Notes: generated from the letters alone by a model not told the origin. Positions 34,590 to 45,094 are shown, counted from the stretch's first letter. The stretch is 64,000 nt of DNA from Paguma larvata (GCA_030068075.1 CM057835.1:36197715-36261714); one strand, 5' to 3'. A program made the numbers and translations.

Positions 34590-35150
34590 CGTCCTTGCTC
34601 GGCAGAGCATAACCTCCAGTAACTTCCCAAGAAAGGATGTGTGACAGTTCAATGTTATGAGACCTCGCGTTTCCAAAAATGTCCTTTTTTAACCTGTGCG
34701 TTTGACTGCAAGTTTGGACAGATAGAGAATTCTAGGTTGGAAATTATTTTTCTCTAGAATGTTGTCCCTTTGTTTCTAGGGTTGTCGCTGAGCTGCTATT
34801 GAGTTCTACCTTTTTCTTTCTTTCTTTTTAAACTCCCAAAAACTCTTCTTGGTTCTCCTAGCATATCTTTTGAATAGTATCCTATTCTTGTTTTATGGAT
34901 GTAATGTTTTATTTCATTGGGATTATTAATTATTTAAGTTTTTGTTTCCCTGAATAGTTTTTGCTTCTTCCAAGTTGCTTGTTTCTCTTTTGGGGACCAT
35001 ACTTTTCATGTTTGACAGTTTCTTGTGAGTGTCTAGTATTCCTTGGTTACCTATTGGTTATCAAAATAGGGAACCAAAAATCTGATTAGCAGCTGTGAAT
35101 GATGCTTACTATCAGGTTTCTTTTCCCCCCTTCTCTGTGTTTAGTCCTAT
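34590..35150 (-). mobile_element. Old LINE-derived segment (L1/HAL1-like)
   Basis: TGCTCGGCAGAGCATAACCT, ATAGAGAATTCTAGGTTGGA and TCTTGTTTTATGGATGTAAT continue the same family as 17450-18165. Confidence 0.5.
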
Positions 35151-35359
35151 TATGTTAAGAACGATCCTCCAATCTCTTGCCTGGAGAGGGAAGGCCTAGC
35201 TGCTGGCATTTATGGGAGCCACAGAAGGCAAGGTGGTAGGGTCTCAGGAGCTAGATGTATACGCTCACTTGCTCCATGTGTTTTCTGTATAGTTCCTGAG
35301 CTCTTAACTGGGCCTGTTGTCCCCTAGCCCAGATACCTTATGTACCTTTCCTATGGAGC

Positions 35360-35630
35360 AACTGGGCCTCTCATACTGGGGGTGGGAATGTAAAGTGGCA
35401 CATTCATCTTGGAAAAATGTTTGGCAGCAAATACTAACGCTATATAAATGTATAACCTATTCCTTTCCCCTGGACGTAGCAAACAGAAATGAGAGTCTAA
35501 GTCCTCCAAAAGACATGCATAAGAATGTCACAATTGCTTTGTTCATAACAAAGGGTGGAAACAACCCAAATGTCTATCAATGTGTAAATAAATTATGGTA
35601 TATTCATATAACACATATATCTTGATTTGG
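35360..35630 (+). mobile_element. L1 3' fragment, sense
   Basis: GGTGGGAATGTAAAGTGGCA, ATGCATAAGAATGTCACAAT, ACAACCCAAATGTCTATCAA and TTATGGTATATTCATATAAC are typical L1 ORF2/3' end phrases. Confidence 0.7.
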
Positions 35631-35757
35631 CTGATGATTAGACAGGTATATATGTATATGTAAAAACTTCAGTAATCTGTTCACCTAAGACTGCATACAT
35701 TACTGTTTAAGTTACACACAACTTAACAGGATCTTTTTTAAAAAGCTGATTACAGGA

Positions 35758-35971
35758 GCGCCTGGGTGGCTCAGTTGGTTAAGCGGCCGACTTCAGCTCA
35801 GGTCATGATCTCACGGTCTGTGAGTTCAAGCCCCGCGTCAGGCTCTGTTCTGATGGCTCAGAGCCTGGAGCCTGCTTCCGATTCTGTATCTCCCTCTCTC
35901 TCTGTCCTTCCCTTGCTCACTCTCTGTCTCTATGTCTCTCAAAAATAAAAAAAAAGTAAAAAATAAAAAAT
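35758..35971 (+). mobile_element. Can-SINE, young, 236 bp from coding exon 2
   Basis: GCGCCTGGGTGGCTCAGTTG head, CAAGCCCCGCGTCAGGCTCT middle, CAAAAATAAAAAAAAAGTAA tail. The flank CTGATTACAGGA is repeated at 35746-35757 and 35972-35983. Its orientation is opposite to the SINE pair on the other side of GALNT1 coding exon 2. Confidence 0.94.
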
Positions 35972-35989
35972 CTGATTACAGGAACATTT

Positions 35990-36190
35990 GGATAAGAATA
36001 AAATCCCCTACTAATCTAAAGCCTAAAATATATAGCCTAACCATCAGTACTATTTTTATCAGCATTTAATAAGTTAAATGGGATAAGTAGTAACAGTGAT
36101 ATAACATTTGCTTTCAGAAGAGTCAACACTAAAGTGCAATTTACTGGGACTTGAGAACATACTTTCCATTTTAATTAAATGCCAGCAGGA
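35990..36190. other. Intron 2 next to coding exon 2, no recognised feature
   Basis: Single-copy-looking AT-rich DNA between the SINE and the exon 2 donor. Confidence 0.35.
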
Positions 36191-36207
36191 CCACACTAGG
36201 TACTTAC

Positions 36208-36382
36208 CCTTCTAACCTGACATCTGGTAAAGATCTGTTGAGTGCAATCATCTCACTTGCCATTAAATTGAACTGATTGATTTTAAACATCTCTTTCATC
36301 TTTTCTTGATCCTCTTTAGGAATGACAACTGGTTTCCCCATTTCTCCAGGACCTTCATGAGGCTTTTGTACTGGCTCTAGAA
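36208..36382 (-). CDS. GALNT1: GALNT1 coding exon 2 (luminal stem region)
   Basis: This 175-bp exon completes Val47 and encodes residues 48 to 104 plus two bases of Gly105. It contains [40 protein letters not shown] and [17 protein letters not shown]. It is the stem that spaces the catalytic domain from the Golgi membrane. It is rich in charged and proline residues and carries the N95 glycosylation sequon (NRS). The acceptor is TTCTTTCTTATTCTTAG and the donor G|GTAAGT, a strong match. It enters in phase 1 and leaves in phase 2, so skipping it would break the reading frame. Inverted SINEs flank it closely on both sides. Confidence 0.97.
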
Positions 36383-36439
36383 CTAAGAATAAGAAAGAAA
36401 CTCAATTAGCAATTTTATAGCAATTGATAAATGTTTCTG

Positions 36440-36725
36440 TTTAATAACACGAGTTTAAATGATGCCCTCAGCACCCAGAGCCATTTCTGAGCCTGTCCTC
36501 TCCGTCTCTGACACCTCCTAGGGGCTGCCCTGTCCTTCTTTTCCACACTAGTGTCCTCACTCAAGACCTCCACACCCCTGCACTACTCACTCGCCTGAAT
36601 CACACACAGCCTTGGCATCCCCAACTCAAATATCATCACCACGTTAACCTCTCTAAAGCATGACCTTCATTGTGGTATTCCCATGATCTCCTGGAGTCTA
36701 ACCCTTTAAAAGGGAAGTAAAAAAA
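36440..36725 (+). mobile_element. L2 LINE fragment, sense
   Basis: CTCCACACCCCTGCACTACT and CTCGCCTGAATCACACACAG, with CTCCTGGAGTCTAACCCTTT, fit an L2 body. It appears to continue at 37185-37670 on the other side of two SINEs. Confidence 0.5.
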
Positions 36726-36730
36726 AAAAT

Positions 36731-36942
36731 TTTTTTTTTTAATTTTTTTTAAGGTTTATTTTTGAAAGAGAGACAGTGAGAGCAGGGAGGGTCAGAGAGA
36801 GAGGGAGACACAGAATCTAAAGCAGGCTCTAGGCTCCAACCTGTCAGCACAGAGCCCAACTGTGGGACTCGAACCCACGAAGTGTGAGATCATGACCTGA
36901 ACCGAAGTCGGACGCTTAACCGACTGAGCCACCCAGGTGCCC
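36731..36942 (-). mobile_element. Can-SINE, first of a same-strand pair
   Basis: A- and T-rich tail, then GTTTATTTTTGAAAGAGAGA, and a clean head end GACTGAGCCACCCAGGTGCC. It ends 8 bp before the next SINE begins, probably a second insertion into or near an A/T tail. Confidence 0.93.
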
Positions 36943-36949
36943 CTCTTAA

Positions 36950-37178
36950 AAATATTAAAATTTTAATGTTTATTTATTTTTGAGAGTGAAAGAGAGAGAG
37001 AGAGAGCATGAGTGGGGGATGGGGTGGGCAGAGAGAGAGGGAGACACAGAATCCAAAGCAGGTTCCAGGCTCTGGGCTGTCAGCACAGAGCCCAACACAG
37101 GGCTCGCACTAACAAACCAGGAGATTATGACCTGAGCCAAAGTCGGACACTTAACTGCCTGAGCCACCCAGGTGTCCC
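36950..37178 (-). mobile_element. Can-SINE, second of a same-strand pair
   Basis: TTAATGTTTATTTATTTTTG tail side and CCTGAGCCACCCAGGTGTCC head side. Contains a GA-rich microsatellite (AGAGAGAGAGAGAG near 36992). Confidence 0.93.
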
Positions 37179-37184
37179 TCTTTA

Positions 37185-37670
37185 ATAAGGAATTTAACAA
37201 ATATCCCAAACCTAACACTTACTCGGCCCTCCATCATGGCCACTCCAGTACTTCATCCTTCAGTCAAATAGCAACTCACTACTTTCCTTCACAGGTGCTT
37301 CGTGTTTTCCTGTGTTGGTGCCTTTGCTCACACAGGCCCCCTCCCATGGCATCTCCCCACTCCTATCTCTACAATACCAAACCCCTATTTGTCTTTCAAG
37401 GCCCAGCTACAACAGCTTCTTTTGCCTGCAGCTTCTCCCAATCTCTCTGCAGTGATCATCTGCCACTCCCGACTGCCGCGCCATTTCATCCAGGGCTCTT
37501 AGATCCCTAACCAATTACCACCTCCTATCAGGACTGCTAACCTGTCTTGTGGGCTCCCTACTAGATTACCATCTCTTTTTCGCTGAGGTTTGATTCATTC
37601 GTGTACCTGTTGTGGAGTTTAGCACAGTGTCCTATAGGAGTTTTATTAAGTATACGCTGAATTAATATGT
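37185..37670 (+). mobile_element. L2 LINE 3' part, sense
   Basis: TTCAAGGCCCAGCTACAACA, CTTGTGGGCTCCCTACTAGA, TTTAGCACAGTGTCCTATAG and TAAGTATACGCTGAATTAAT follow the order of the L2 3' end (recall of consensus; diverged). Confidence 0.65.
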
Positions 37671-37679
37671 GAGCAAAAG

Positions 37680-38028
37680 TGCTATTCAAAATAGGTCAAA
37701 ATGAAACCCTTGAGTTGATAATAGAATAAGCATCGAGCAAGGTGGAGCATCATGAAAGATCATTCTAATCCGAAGTCAGGTTATCTCTTGATAACATAAA
37801 ATGAGTAGTATTCTAGATCAGTAATTTCCAAATATTATTCGTTTTACACTTTTGAGATGTTAAAAAATGTTCCAAGAAAAACACGTTCCCAAATATATTA
37901 AACTTGGAAAAACATGTGTTAAACTTCTCATCTAAAAGGGATGGGGAAAAAAATAAAAATAAAAATAAAAATAAAAGGGATGGGTAGAGAATGGAGAAAG
38001 GCCAAGAATGGAATAAAAATGCCTGTTT
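37680..38028. other. Intron 1, no recognised feature apart from a microsatellite
   Basis: Nothing recognised except the (AAAAT)n run listed separately. Confidence 0.35.
37947..37976. repeat. (AAAAT)n microsatellite between repeated flanks
   Basis: Five AAAAT/AAATA units. The sequence AAAAGGGATGGG occurs just before (37935-37946) and just after (37974-37985) the run, as if a small duplication preceded the expansion. Confidence 0.85.
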
Positions 38029-38029
38029 T

Positions 38030-38240
38030 GGGGGCACCTGCACGGCTCTGTTGGTTAAGTGTCCAACTTTGGCTCAGTTCATGATCTCACAGTTTGTGAG
38101 TTCGAGTCCTGCATCAGGCTCTGTGCTGACATTTCAGAGCCTGGAGCCTGCTTCAGATCCTGTCTCTCTCTCTCTCTCTGCCCCTCCCCAACTCTCACAC
38201 ACACACACTCTCTCAAAACTAAACATAAAAATTTTTTTTC
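38030..38240 (+). mobile_element. Can-SINE, older copy
   Basis: GGGGCACCTGCACGGCTCTG head, CAGGCTCTGTGCTGACATTT middle, CAAAACTAAACATAAAAATT tail. The flanks AAAATGCCTGTTTT and AAATACCTGTTTT are a diverged target-site duplication. Confidence 0.9.
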
Positions 38241-38254
38241 AAATACCTGTTTTG

Positions 38255-38612
38255 TACATTACCTGTTTATTTTTAAAACTGAAAATTTTATTCTGTTGTT
38301 TAGTTTTTAGGCACCTCCAAAAAGTCTGCACAAAAATAGAGACATCAAGGCAGTAGACAAGCCATCTCTCTTCAGTTGGCTTCATCTGCCCAAGAATAGG
38401 ACTAGTTGGTAAAGCTGACCTGTAGGAAGGTTGTTTCAAATCATGGTACAAAGCAACCTACCAACACCAGAGCCACAGAACACGAAATTACTGTGTCTTC
38501 AACAACTCTGTCTAGAATACAAAAACACCTATCTTAGACAACCATCAAGAAAAAAAATGGTATAAGATAATCTTGCTCTTGTTCTCAGAATGAACTGTGA
38601 TTTGGGGAGGGC
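38255..38612. other. Intron 1, no recognised feature
   Basis: No repeat or gene was recognised. Confidence 0.35.
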
Positions 38613-38631
38613 ATTAAAATATTAAGAAATA

Positions 38632-38870
38632 GGGGCACCTGGGTGGGTCAGGTGGTTAAGTGACTGGTTCTTGGTTTTGGCTCAGGTCATGATCTCATGG
38701 TCCACGAGTCCAAGCCCCATTTCAGGCCCCATGCTGACAGTGCAGAGCCTGCTTGGGATTTTCTCTCTCTGTCTCTCTCTCTGTCTCTCTCTCTGTCTCT
38801 GCCCCTTCCTCCACTCAATCGATCTCTCTCTCCCTCACCCTCTCTCTCAAAATTAACAAATAAACTTTAA
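38632..38870 (+). mobile_element. Can-SINE with expanded TC/TCTG tract
   Basis: GGGGCACCTGGGTGGGTCAG head and AAATTAACAAATAAACTTTA tail. The TC-rich stretch is longer than usual because of several CTCTCTGTCT units near 38764-38810. The flanks AAAATATTAAGAAATA and AAATATATTAGGAAATA are similar. Confidence 0.92.
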
Positions 38871-38889
38871 AAATATATTAGGAAATAAC

Positions 38890-39420
38890 TTCAAAATTAC
38901 AGGAAACTCATGTAAAGCAAGTTTTTTAAAAAAGCCTGCCTAATGTTTGCCAAGTAACTAAGCTCTTTAAATATCAGAGTTGATAGAATTTCAAAATTTC
39001 CCAATCACAAGTGTAATGGAAACTATAATACAAGTACAGATGTATAATCCCTATATACGATTTTAAATATTTAAAAACCACAAATTTAAAACTCTTATTA
39101 GAGTCAATTCTACTTACCTGTCTCTGGAAAAAAGGAAAAAAAAGGAAAAAAAGGAAAAAAAAGGAAAAAAAGGAAAAAAAAGGAAGCAGCCAACAGATTT
39201 GGGGATTGGGATGTTCACGGGTCAAGAGAAAGCAGCAGAGTTCTGGGGGTGGCGATTATCCTGTGTGCATGGCGTAGTTAACACAAAGAGTAGGTGGGAG
39301 ACATCTAGTGGCTCTGATTATAATTATCTTTCGGTTATCGGAGCTCTATTTTAGTATAAGACGACGCTTTAAAGTTAAAATGGAAAAAAAACCCATTTTC
39401 ATGCTGTATGGCTTTTAAAG
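38890..39420. other. Intron 1, no recognised feature apart from a microsatellite
   Basis: Nothing recognised except the GGAAAAAA repeat listed separately. Confidence 0.35.
39126..39184. repeat. (GGAAAAAA)n minisatellite
   Basis: Six or so units of GG followed by six to eight A, giving a pure purine strand of about 60 bp. Confidence 0.9.
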
Positions 39421-39440
39421 TAAGAGTATTAAGTTATACA

Positions 39441-39651
39441 TGGGGCGGCTGGGTGCTCAGATAGTTAAGCGTCGGACTTCGGCTCAGGTCATGATCTCAC
39501 AGTTTGGGGGTTCAGTCCTGTATCAGGCTCTGTGCTGACAGTTCAGAGCCTGGAGACTGCTGTGGATTCTGTGTGTGTCTCTCTCTCTCTGCTTCTCCCC
39601 CATTCATGCTCTGTCTCTCAAAACTAAATTTAAAAAAACATTAAAAAAATT
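39441..39651 (+). mobile_element. Can-SINE with perfect 20-bp target-site duplication
   Basis: GGGGCGGCTGGGTGCTCAGA head, CAGGCTCTGTGCTGACAGTT middle, AACATTAAAAAAATT tail. The 20-bp flank TAAGAGTATTAAGTTATACA is identical at 39421-39440 and 39652-39671. Confidence 0.95.
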
Positions 39652-39674
39652 TAAGAGTATTAAGTTATACAGAA

Positions 39675-40795
39675 CACCGCCTACAACATATTTTTACTGA
39701 GATGAGGTGGGGGAAAAGGGGGAAATCTCGAACTGGATCAAGCCTCTGGACCTACCTATTAATTCACAGAAAATATAGGGCACTGAAGGACATGACAAAA
39801 AATGTTAAAGAGATGCAAATTCTAACTGTGAGAAACTAGGGGGAAGAAAACCCCGCCAATTTCTTCATCAAACTACGAAAAGATTGAAAAGGAGGACAGA
39901 GAGAAAGAGGTATCCATGCGTCCATGCCACCAGACTAGCTCTGAAATGAAAATTGCTGAAGCCAGATCGTGGGTATATAGGAGTTCTATTTCTCTACTTT
40001 TGACATTTTCCAAGGGGGTTGGGGAGCATGAAGGAGGACTCTAGAAATTATTACTGTGAGGACTAGTAAGTATAAGCTTGATTGCTTATAGCTTAGAAAC
40101 TATATGACCAGAAAGTGAAAATCCTGCACCATCATTGTGAAGTAAAACTCTGGCCTTAAGATCTTAAAGCAGCAGACAAAACTGTACAACATATACAATC
40201 CTGCTATAGCAACATTTCACTAATTTGACAACCTGGTACTTATTAATAACCTGAATATCTAGTACAATGTCCACATTAAATAATTTAACCTACTGGTACA
40301 CATGAGATTCCAAGCTATAAGGGAAATTACCAAAAATTATATGACATTAGACGACTTACACCATAATACTCTAATTTAGAGATTATAATATCCTAAATAA
40401 ATGAACTAGTAAACTAGTTTCATTTGGCAAAGAGCTCAGGATAAAATACATGTGAATAATGAATGTATTTTTACTACTAATGTATGTGCAGATTAAATGG
40501 TAAGCATTAACTTTCCATGCACTCTACTCACCAGTCTTTTATGTAAATTGAAAGTAAGTTCAGTGAAATTTTTGTTTAAAACCAACTGAAATGGGGTTTG
40601 GATATCATTTTCTGAACTGGAAAAAAAATCTTTCTTGGCATAAAATTTTACATGCAGATCATTTGTAAAGCTCAAATCAACTCTCACAAGGGAGAGACTA
40701 AGGTGTTTTAAATCCACAGTATTATGTGAGAACAAATGTATTTTATATTTCAGGTAAACCTCACTTATAAAACAATAAAGTAAAGTATCATGTTT
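39675..40795. other. Intron 1, no recognised feature
   Basis: AT-rich; no repeat or gene was recognised. The 80-codon frame at 40493-40735 has no recognised content. Confidence 0.35.
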
Positions 40796-40799
40796 TATT

Positions 40800-40905
40800 T
40801 TATCTTAGATTTTATTTTTTCAAACTAATCTCTACTCCCAACATGGGGCTGGAACTCACAACCCTAAGACCAAGAGCTCCACCTAATGAGCCCACCAGAG
40901 TATCA
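40800..40905 (-). mobile_element. Short old Can-SINE relative
   Basis: CCCAACATGGGGCTGGAACT, then CCAAGAGCTCCACCTAATGA, parallel the short SINEs at 27350 and 54232. Strongly diverged. Confidence 0.55.
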
Positions 40906-41143
40906 TGTTTCAAAAATTTAACCACCAAGAAAACTACAGATTCACTCTGAATGCCACCAAATCAGATTAGTATACACAAACCATATGACGTGCCTTTGAA
41001 TGTATTTTAATAAATCTTACAAATTTTTAATTTGCATTTTTCTCACATAAGTGGAATAAAGAGATATAAAGTTATGATACCCTTCTGGGGAAAAATACAA
41101 ATAAAAGGCCAAAACCACTTCTCCTAAATGATTTTATCTTATT

Positions 41144-41337
41144 AAAAAATGTTTATTTATTTTGAGAGAGAGAAAGAGAGCACGTGCATGCAGGGGTGAG
41201 GCAGAGAGAGGGAGAGAGAGAGAATCTGTGCGTCAGGGTAAAGCCTCAGGCGGAGCTCCATCCCACAAATCATGAGATCATGACCAGAGCTGAAATCAAG
41301 AGTGGGGCACGTAACCAACTGAGCCACCTGGCCACCC
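41144..41337 (-). mobile_element. Can-SINE, diverged, minus orientation
   Basis: AATGTTTATTTATTTTGAGA tail side, AACTGAGCCACCTGGCCACC head side. Confidence 0.9.
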
Positions 41338-41429
41338 GTACACAATTATGATCTCTACTGGTGTTTAGGCATTATCTTTTTCACATACTCCAAAATATTT
41401 TTTCCACGTTTTAACATCTGTGATTGGCA

Positions 41430-42150
41430 TGTGGCTTACAATGATAACTGCAATGTTCTGCTTTCTTACAGTGTATAAACTAATAACTACGCTAGCTCTG
41501 AAGCCCCAACTGGAACCGTCAGCCTCTCACCCGCTCTCCCTTCACACAGTTTCCTCACCTCCTGGCTTACTGCTCAGCCCTTCTCTCATGCTTCCCACCT
41601 TTTCAGTCATCTCAAAACAGCCTGATCCCCTCTCCCCCCACCAATGTAAAGCTTCTTTATCCTCTTTCTCCACAACACATAGGCCCCTTCTACCAGATTT
41701 CAGTCGAATCTCCCCTCCACCAGAGCCCGCCACCCTCACAAACCTCTTCTGGAGAACTGTTCCTTCTCTGTCTCAGGAGGTTCCGAGGAGATCTCGCGGC
41801 TCCACACTGTTACTCCCAGACCATTTCTCCTTTACCTAGTACTTCTGTACTTTGTATAAAAGCTATTTATCTTTGCTGTTCATGCCACTGTGGTTTTCAA
41901 AACTGTATTAACCTTGGGAATTTCTTCAAATATAACCTTTTTCTTATGGTTTTGACACCACACAGTTTCATCTGCTAAGAATCTGCTCTTTCAGGTATTA
42001 CTTTTGTCCCTTATATTTTAACCTCCCTCTCAATGTACATAAAAAATACACGCAAACATAAACCTTTGCCTCCATTCCTTTAAATACTGCACTACTCTTC
42101 TCTTTTTTGTCCTGCCAAGGTCAAAACAAACCCCATTACCAAGCATATAA
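41430..42150. other. C/T-rich intronic block, possibly old LINE
   Basis: Long C/T-rich plus-strand sequence with a 139-codon open frame (41420-41839) without motifs. It may be the upstream part of the L2 that follows, but this is not certain. Confidence 0.3.
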
Positions 42151-42154
42151 AAAC

Positions 42155-43335
42155 ACCTCATCTTCATCACAGGTAAGATCTCTGACAAACAACACTCCAG
42201 GGTTTTCATGACTGCCCTCCCTCCGGCTTCTCCTTCCACCTCTGACTTCCTAAGATGCCTCTCTTCCTTTACTGACCTCCAAGATGCTCTCCAACACTGG
42301 GTCTGTCTCTTCAAAGTCTACACATGCTCCTGCTGCAGTGTTCTGCACAGACCAGGCTACGCTACCACCTATGTTCTGCACCTTGACTGCGCTCTCCTAC
42401 AGAACCTCTCTTCCAAAACTTCCCAAGTTAAATACTCCCAACCCAGTTCATCTGTCCACCCTCCATCAAAGCTGCTCCACCTCTGGGGGCCTACTTCTGG
42501 TCGCTTTATCAAATGGGGAAACCTGAGAAGTATCTTAAACTCTCCTTTCATTACTACCTGTATTTGGTGGCTCCTCGAGTTACATAAATTCCACTGTTTA
42601 CATACTTCTTATATATATATATATTTTTTTTTTCCTTTCTACCTCAGTATCACTCTATTGTAGGCTCCAGGAACTTCTCTAAACTTTCACAACAGCTTCG
42701 ACTGGTTGCTGCCTTATTCTCTTCTAGTATGTCAGCCACATGACCACCGAAGCTTTTTTCTAAAGTCTGAATCCCATCAGGTCACTTACTCGCTTGTTTA
42801 AAATCCTTCAGTGGCATGCTGCTGCTACAGGAAGAAATCCAAAATCCTTAGCAAGCCATAAAAGGCCTCTGGGGATGTGGCTTCTGCCGACCTCCCAAGC
42901 TTCATCTGGGCTCTTTCCTCACTTCTCTATCCATCAACTCTGTTCTCTTACTTGCTTATCTTGCACATGCTTCTCTCCTTTGCTTATTTGTCAAACCTAA
43001 AAAACACCTGCTCACCAGGACACTTCTCAACATGAGCATTATTTCCCTACTGCACCTTCTCAGACGGCCCGAGGGGTTCCCAGTACTTTCTGCTCTTGTG
43101 CACATCTCTAGAATGCTAGTTACTCTATCAGTATTTTATTTTTTATTCCTTCTCTCTTGGACTGTGAGATCCTCAAAGGGAAGAATTTTGCCTTACTTTT
43201 TGTCGTTGTTGAAATGTGTATCACTAGCACCTAATACACTGCCCAGCACAGATCAGAGTTTTAAAAACATTCACCAAGTGGATCTTCACACACTAAAGGT
43301 CCTATTCTTTCTAACTTTTATGTCTCTGTGTTTAA
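42155..43335 (+). mobile_element. L2 LINE, sense, long copy
   Basis: Text at 42745-42840 (CACATGACCACCGAAGCTTT, CCCATCAGGTCACTTACTCG, ATCCTTCAGTGGCATGCTGC, GGAAGAAATCCAAAATCCTT) and at 43155-43270 (TTGGACTGTGAGATCCTCAA, TAATACACTGCCCAGCACAG) follows the L2 consensus from ORF2 to the 3' end. The open frames within it are remnants. Confidence 0.75.
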
Positions 43336-43339
43336 AATA

Positions 43340-43600
43340 GAACACCATGAGCTCCCACTATAAATGGCAACAAATTAAAGCAGAGTGAGGGGAAAGTTAA
43401 TCTATTTGGGAAAATATCCAAGTTACTGGTGGATGGTAAGACCTGCTCTCTGAGTTAAATGCAGACAGAGTTATAGTTCTAACAACAGTTAAGAAGGCAG
43501 CTTCTTGTCAACCAACAAAGGGACTAAACAGCAGAGCCACAGAATAAACCAGGAAAGTCAATGAATTAACAAGCTGAATTTGAATTAAAGTAGATTCTAT
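43340..43600. other. Intron 1, no recognised feature
   Basis: Nothing recognised. Confidence 0.35.
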
Positions 43601-43615
43601 TAAAACTTAAGGGAA

Positions 43616-43827
43616 GGGGCCTGGGTGGCTCAGTCGGCTGAGCATCTGACTTCGGCTCAGGTCATGATCTCACAGTTTGTGGGTTTGAGCCCCACGTCAG
43701 GCTCTGTGCTGACAGCTCGGAGCCTGGAGCCTGCTTCAGATTCTGTGTCTCCCTCTCTCTCTGTCTCTCCCCCACTCACACTTTGTCTGTCTCTCAAAAA
43801 TAAACATTAAAAAAATAAAAATAAATA
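43616..43827 (+). mobile_element. Can-SINE, near-consensus
   Basis: GGGGCCTGGGTGGCTCAGTC head (it lacks the CGC of the usual start), CAGGCTCTGTGCTGACAGCT middle, AATAAACATTAAAAAAATAA tail. A 14-bp flank AAAACTTAAGGGAA is repeated at 43602-43615 and 43828-43841. Confidence 0.94.
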
Positions 43828-43844
43828 AAAACTTAAGGGAAAAG

Positions 43845-44940
43845 TGAAAATTAGAAAGTAGGGAGGGGTTAGCCTAGGTATTACTAGAGCCCAGTGCAAA
43901 CAACTGAGTCTAATTTTAGGCAAATTTCCCAAGAAGAAATAAATAGGACTTGTTATACAAACCCATCTATAAAAATTACAGTAAGTAGGCACAGTGAACC
44001 AATACAAATATTTTTAGATTATACATTTTAGGGGACCAGGTGCTCTCATCATAAAAATACAAAAAATTTAACTGTGATTACATACTCAAATAAAACTTAT
44101 GTTAAAACAGTAATCATTCACACAGAATTCCTAAAAATAGTAGAATTACTGTACAGCCAGATTTTCTATAACTAACTGTAGAGAGCTCAGCGCCCAGAAC
44201 AGCTGAATTATTGACTCATAATGCAAAGTCATTTTCATTATGTTAAAAAAAAAAATAAATAAAAAGCAGCACTGTTTGTTTGTTTGTTTGAACACATGGT
44301 ATTCGAAACCGAATTTTCCAGGTGTCCACTGCCGAAAACGTCGTAACTTCAAACCTAGGTCCTTCATATTTGTATTTGCTTCCTTTTCCGTACCAGATAT
44401 CACAATCTCACTGTGGCCTTTATTATGCAGCCTCATCGTTACAAAAGCCCTCCCCAAAAGTGCTAACTGGAGCTATTTACAGCATTAACAAAAAGGACTC
44501 TCCAGGTCACCTCCATCTAGAATGATTTCCCTCAGCTCTGAGATGGGAAGGCAGGAAAAAACATCTTTTAATACCTGACAATGAAATTTTAACACTCCAC
44601 TCAACATTTATGGCATTACACTAATGCCATACCATTTTGTTTGTTCCAACTATTACTTATTATTGGTTTAATAATCGTCAATATCAGTTTCTCCACATTA
44701 CTTGGTAACACAGTTTGTAGAAAATTAATTAACGGAACACAAATATTGAATTCAGCAATTCTATACTGATATTTTAATCTTTTTTTAACTGTTGGAGGAA
44801 CCCACTGGAAAACTTGGTAATATGATCATCATATTTAGGAAGCCAGGGGTTACGATTAATCTAAAGAAATGAAAATTTTATAGTATCCAAATTAGTGAAC
44901 CAGTGACACGCTTATTGAAACAGATGTATCAGTATAAAAT
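43845..44940. other. Intron 1 just downstream of the first coding exon, unassigned
   Basis: No named repeat was recognised. A sub-block near 44290-44500 has more CpG than its surroundings and a 103-codon minus-strand frame (44457-44146); see the findings list. Confidence 0.35.
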
Positions 44941-44949
44941 GTCACTCAC

Positions 44950-45088
44950 CATCCCCAGCAGGAAGTCCTCGCTCCTTTTTTTCATCACATTTGTTGCATT
45001 CACTGAAGTAAAGCAGCAGGAACATATCCAAGAGTACCCAAATCAAGGAGGTGGCTAGGACCACCTTGCAATATGCAAATTTTCTCAT
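44950..45088 (-). CDS. GALNT1: GALNT1 first coding exon (cytosolic tail and signal anchor)
   Basis: This exon encodes residues 1 to 46 plus the first base of codon 47. The reading opens [20 protein letters not shown], continues [20 protein letters not shown] and ends GLPAGD. It gives a type II topology: a short basic cytosolic tail (residues 1-8), a hydrophobic signal anchor (about 9-28), then the luminal stem. This places the enzyme in the Golgi. The start at 45088 is supported by identity to GALNT1, an in-frame TAA only 9 bases upstream, and a G at position -3 (GCCATGA). The donor is G|GTGAGT. The same exon also carries at least 103 nt of 5' leader. Confidence 0.97.
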
Positions 45089-45094
45089 GGCACT

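Noticed and set aside
41420..41839. 139-codon plus-strand frame
   Set aside because: Low-complexity Ser/Pro/Leu translation of a C/T-rich, probably LINE-derived block.
42208..42663. 151-codon plus-strand frame
   Set aside because: Lies in an L2 LINE and ends in a TA-rich run; it reflects C/T-rich LINE sequence.
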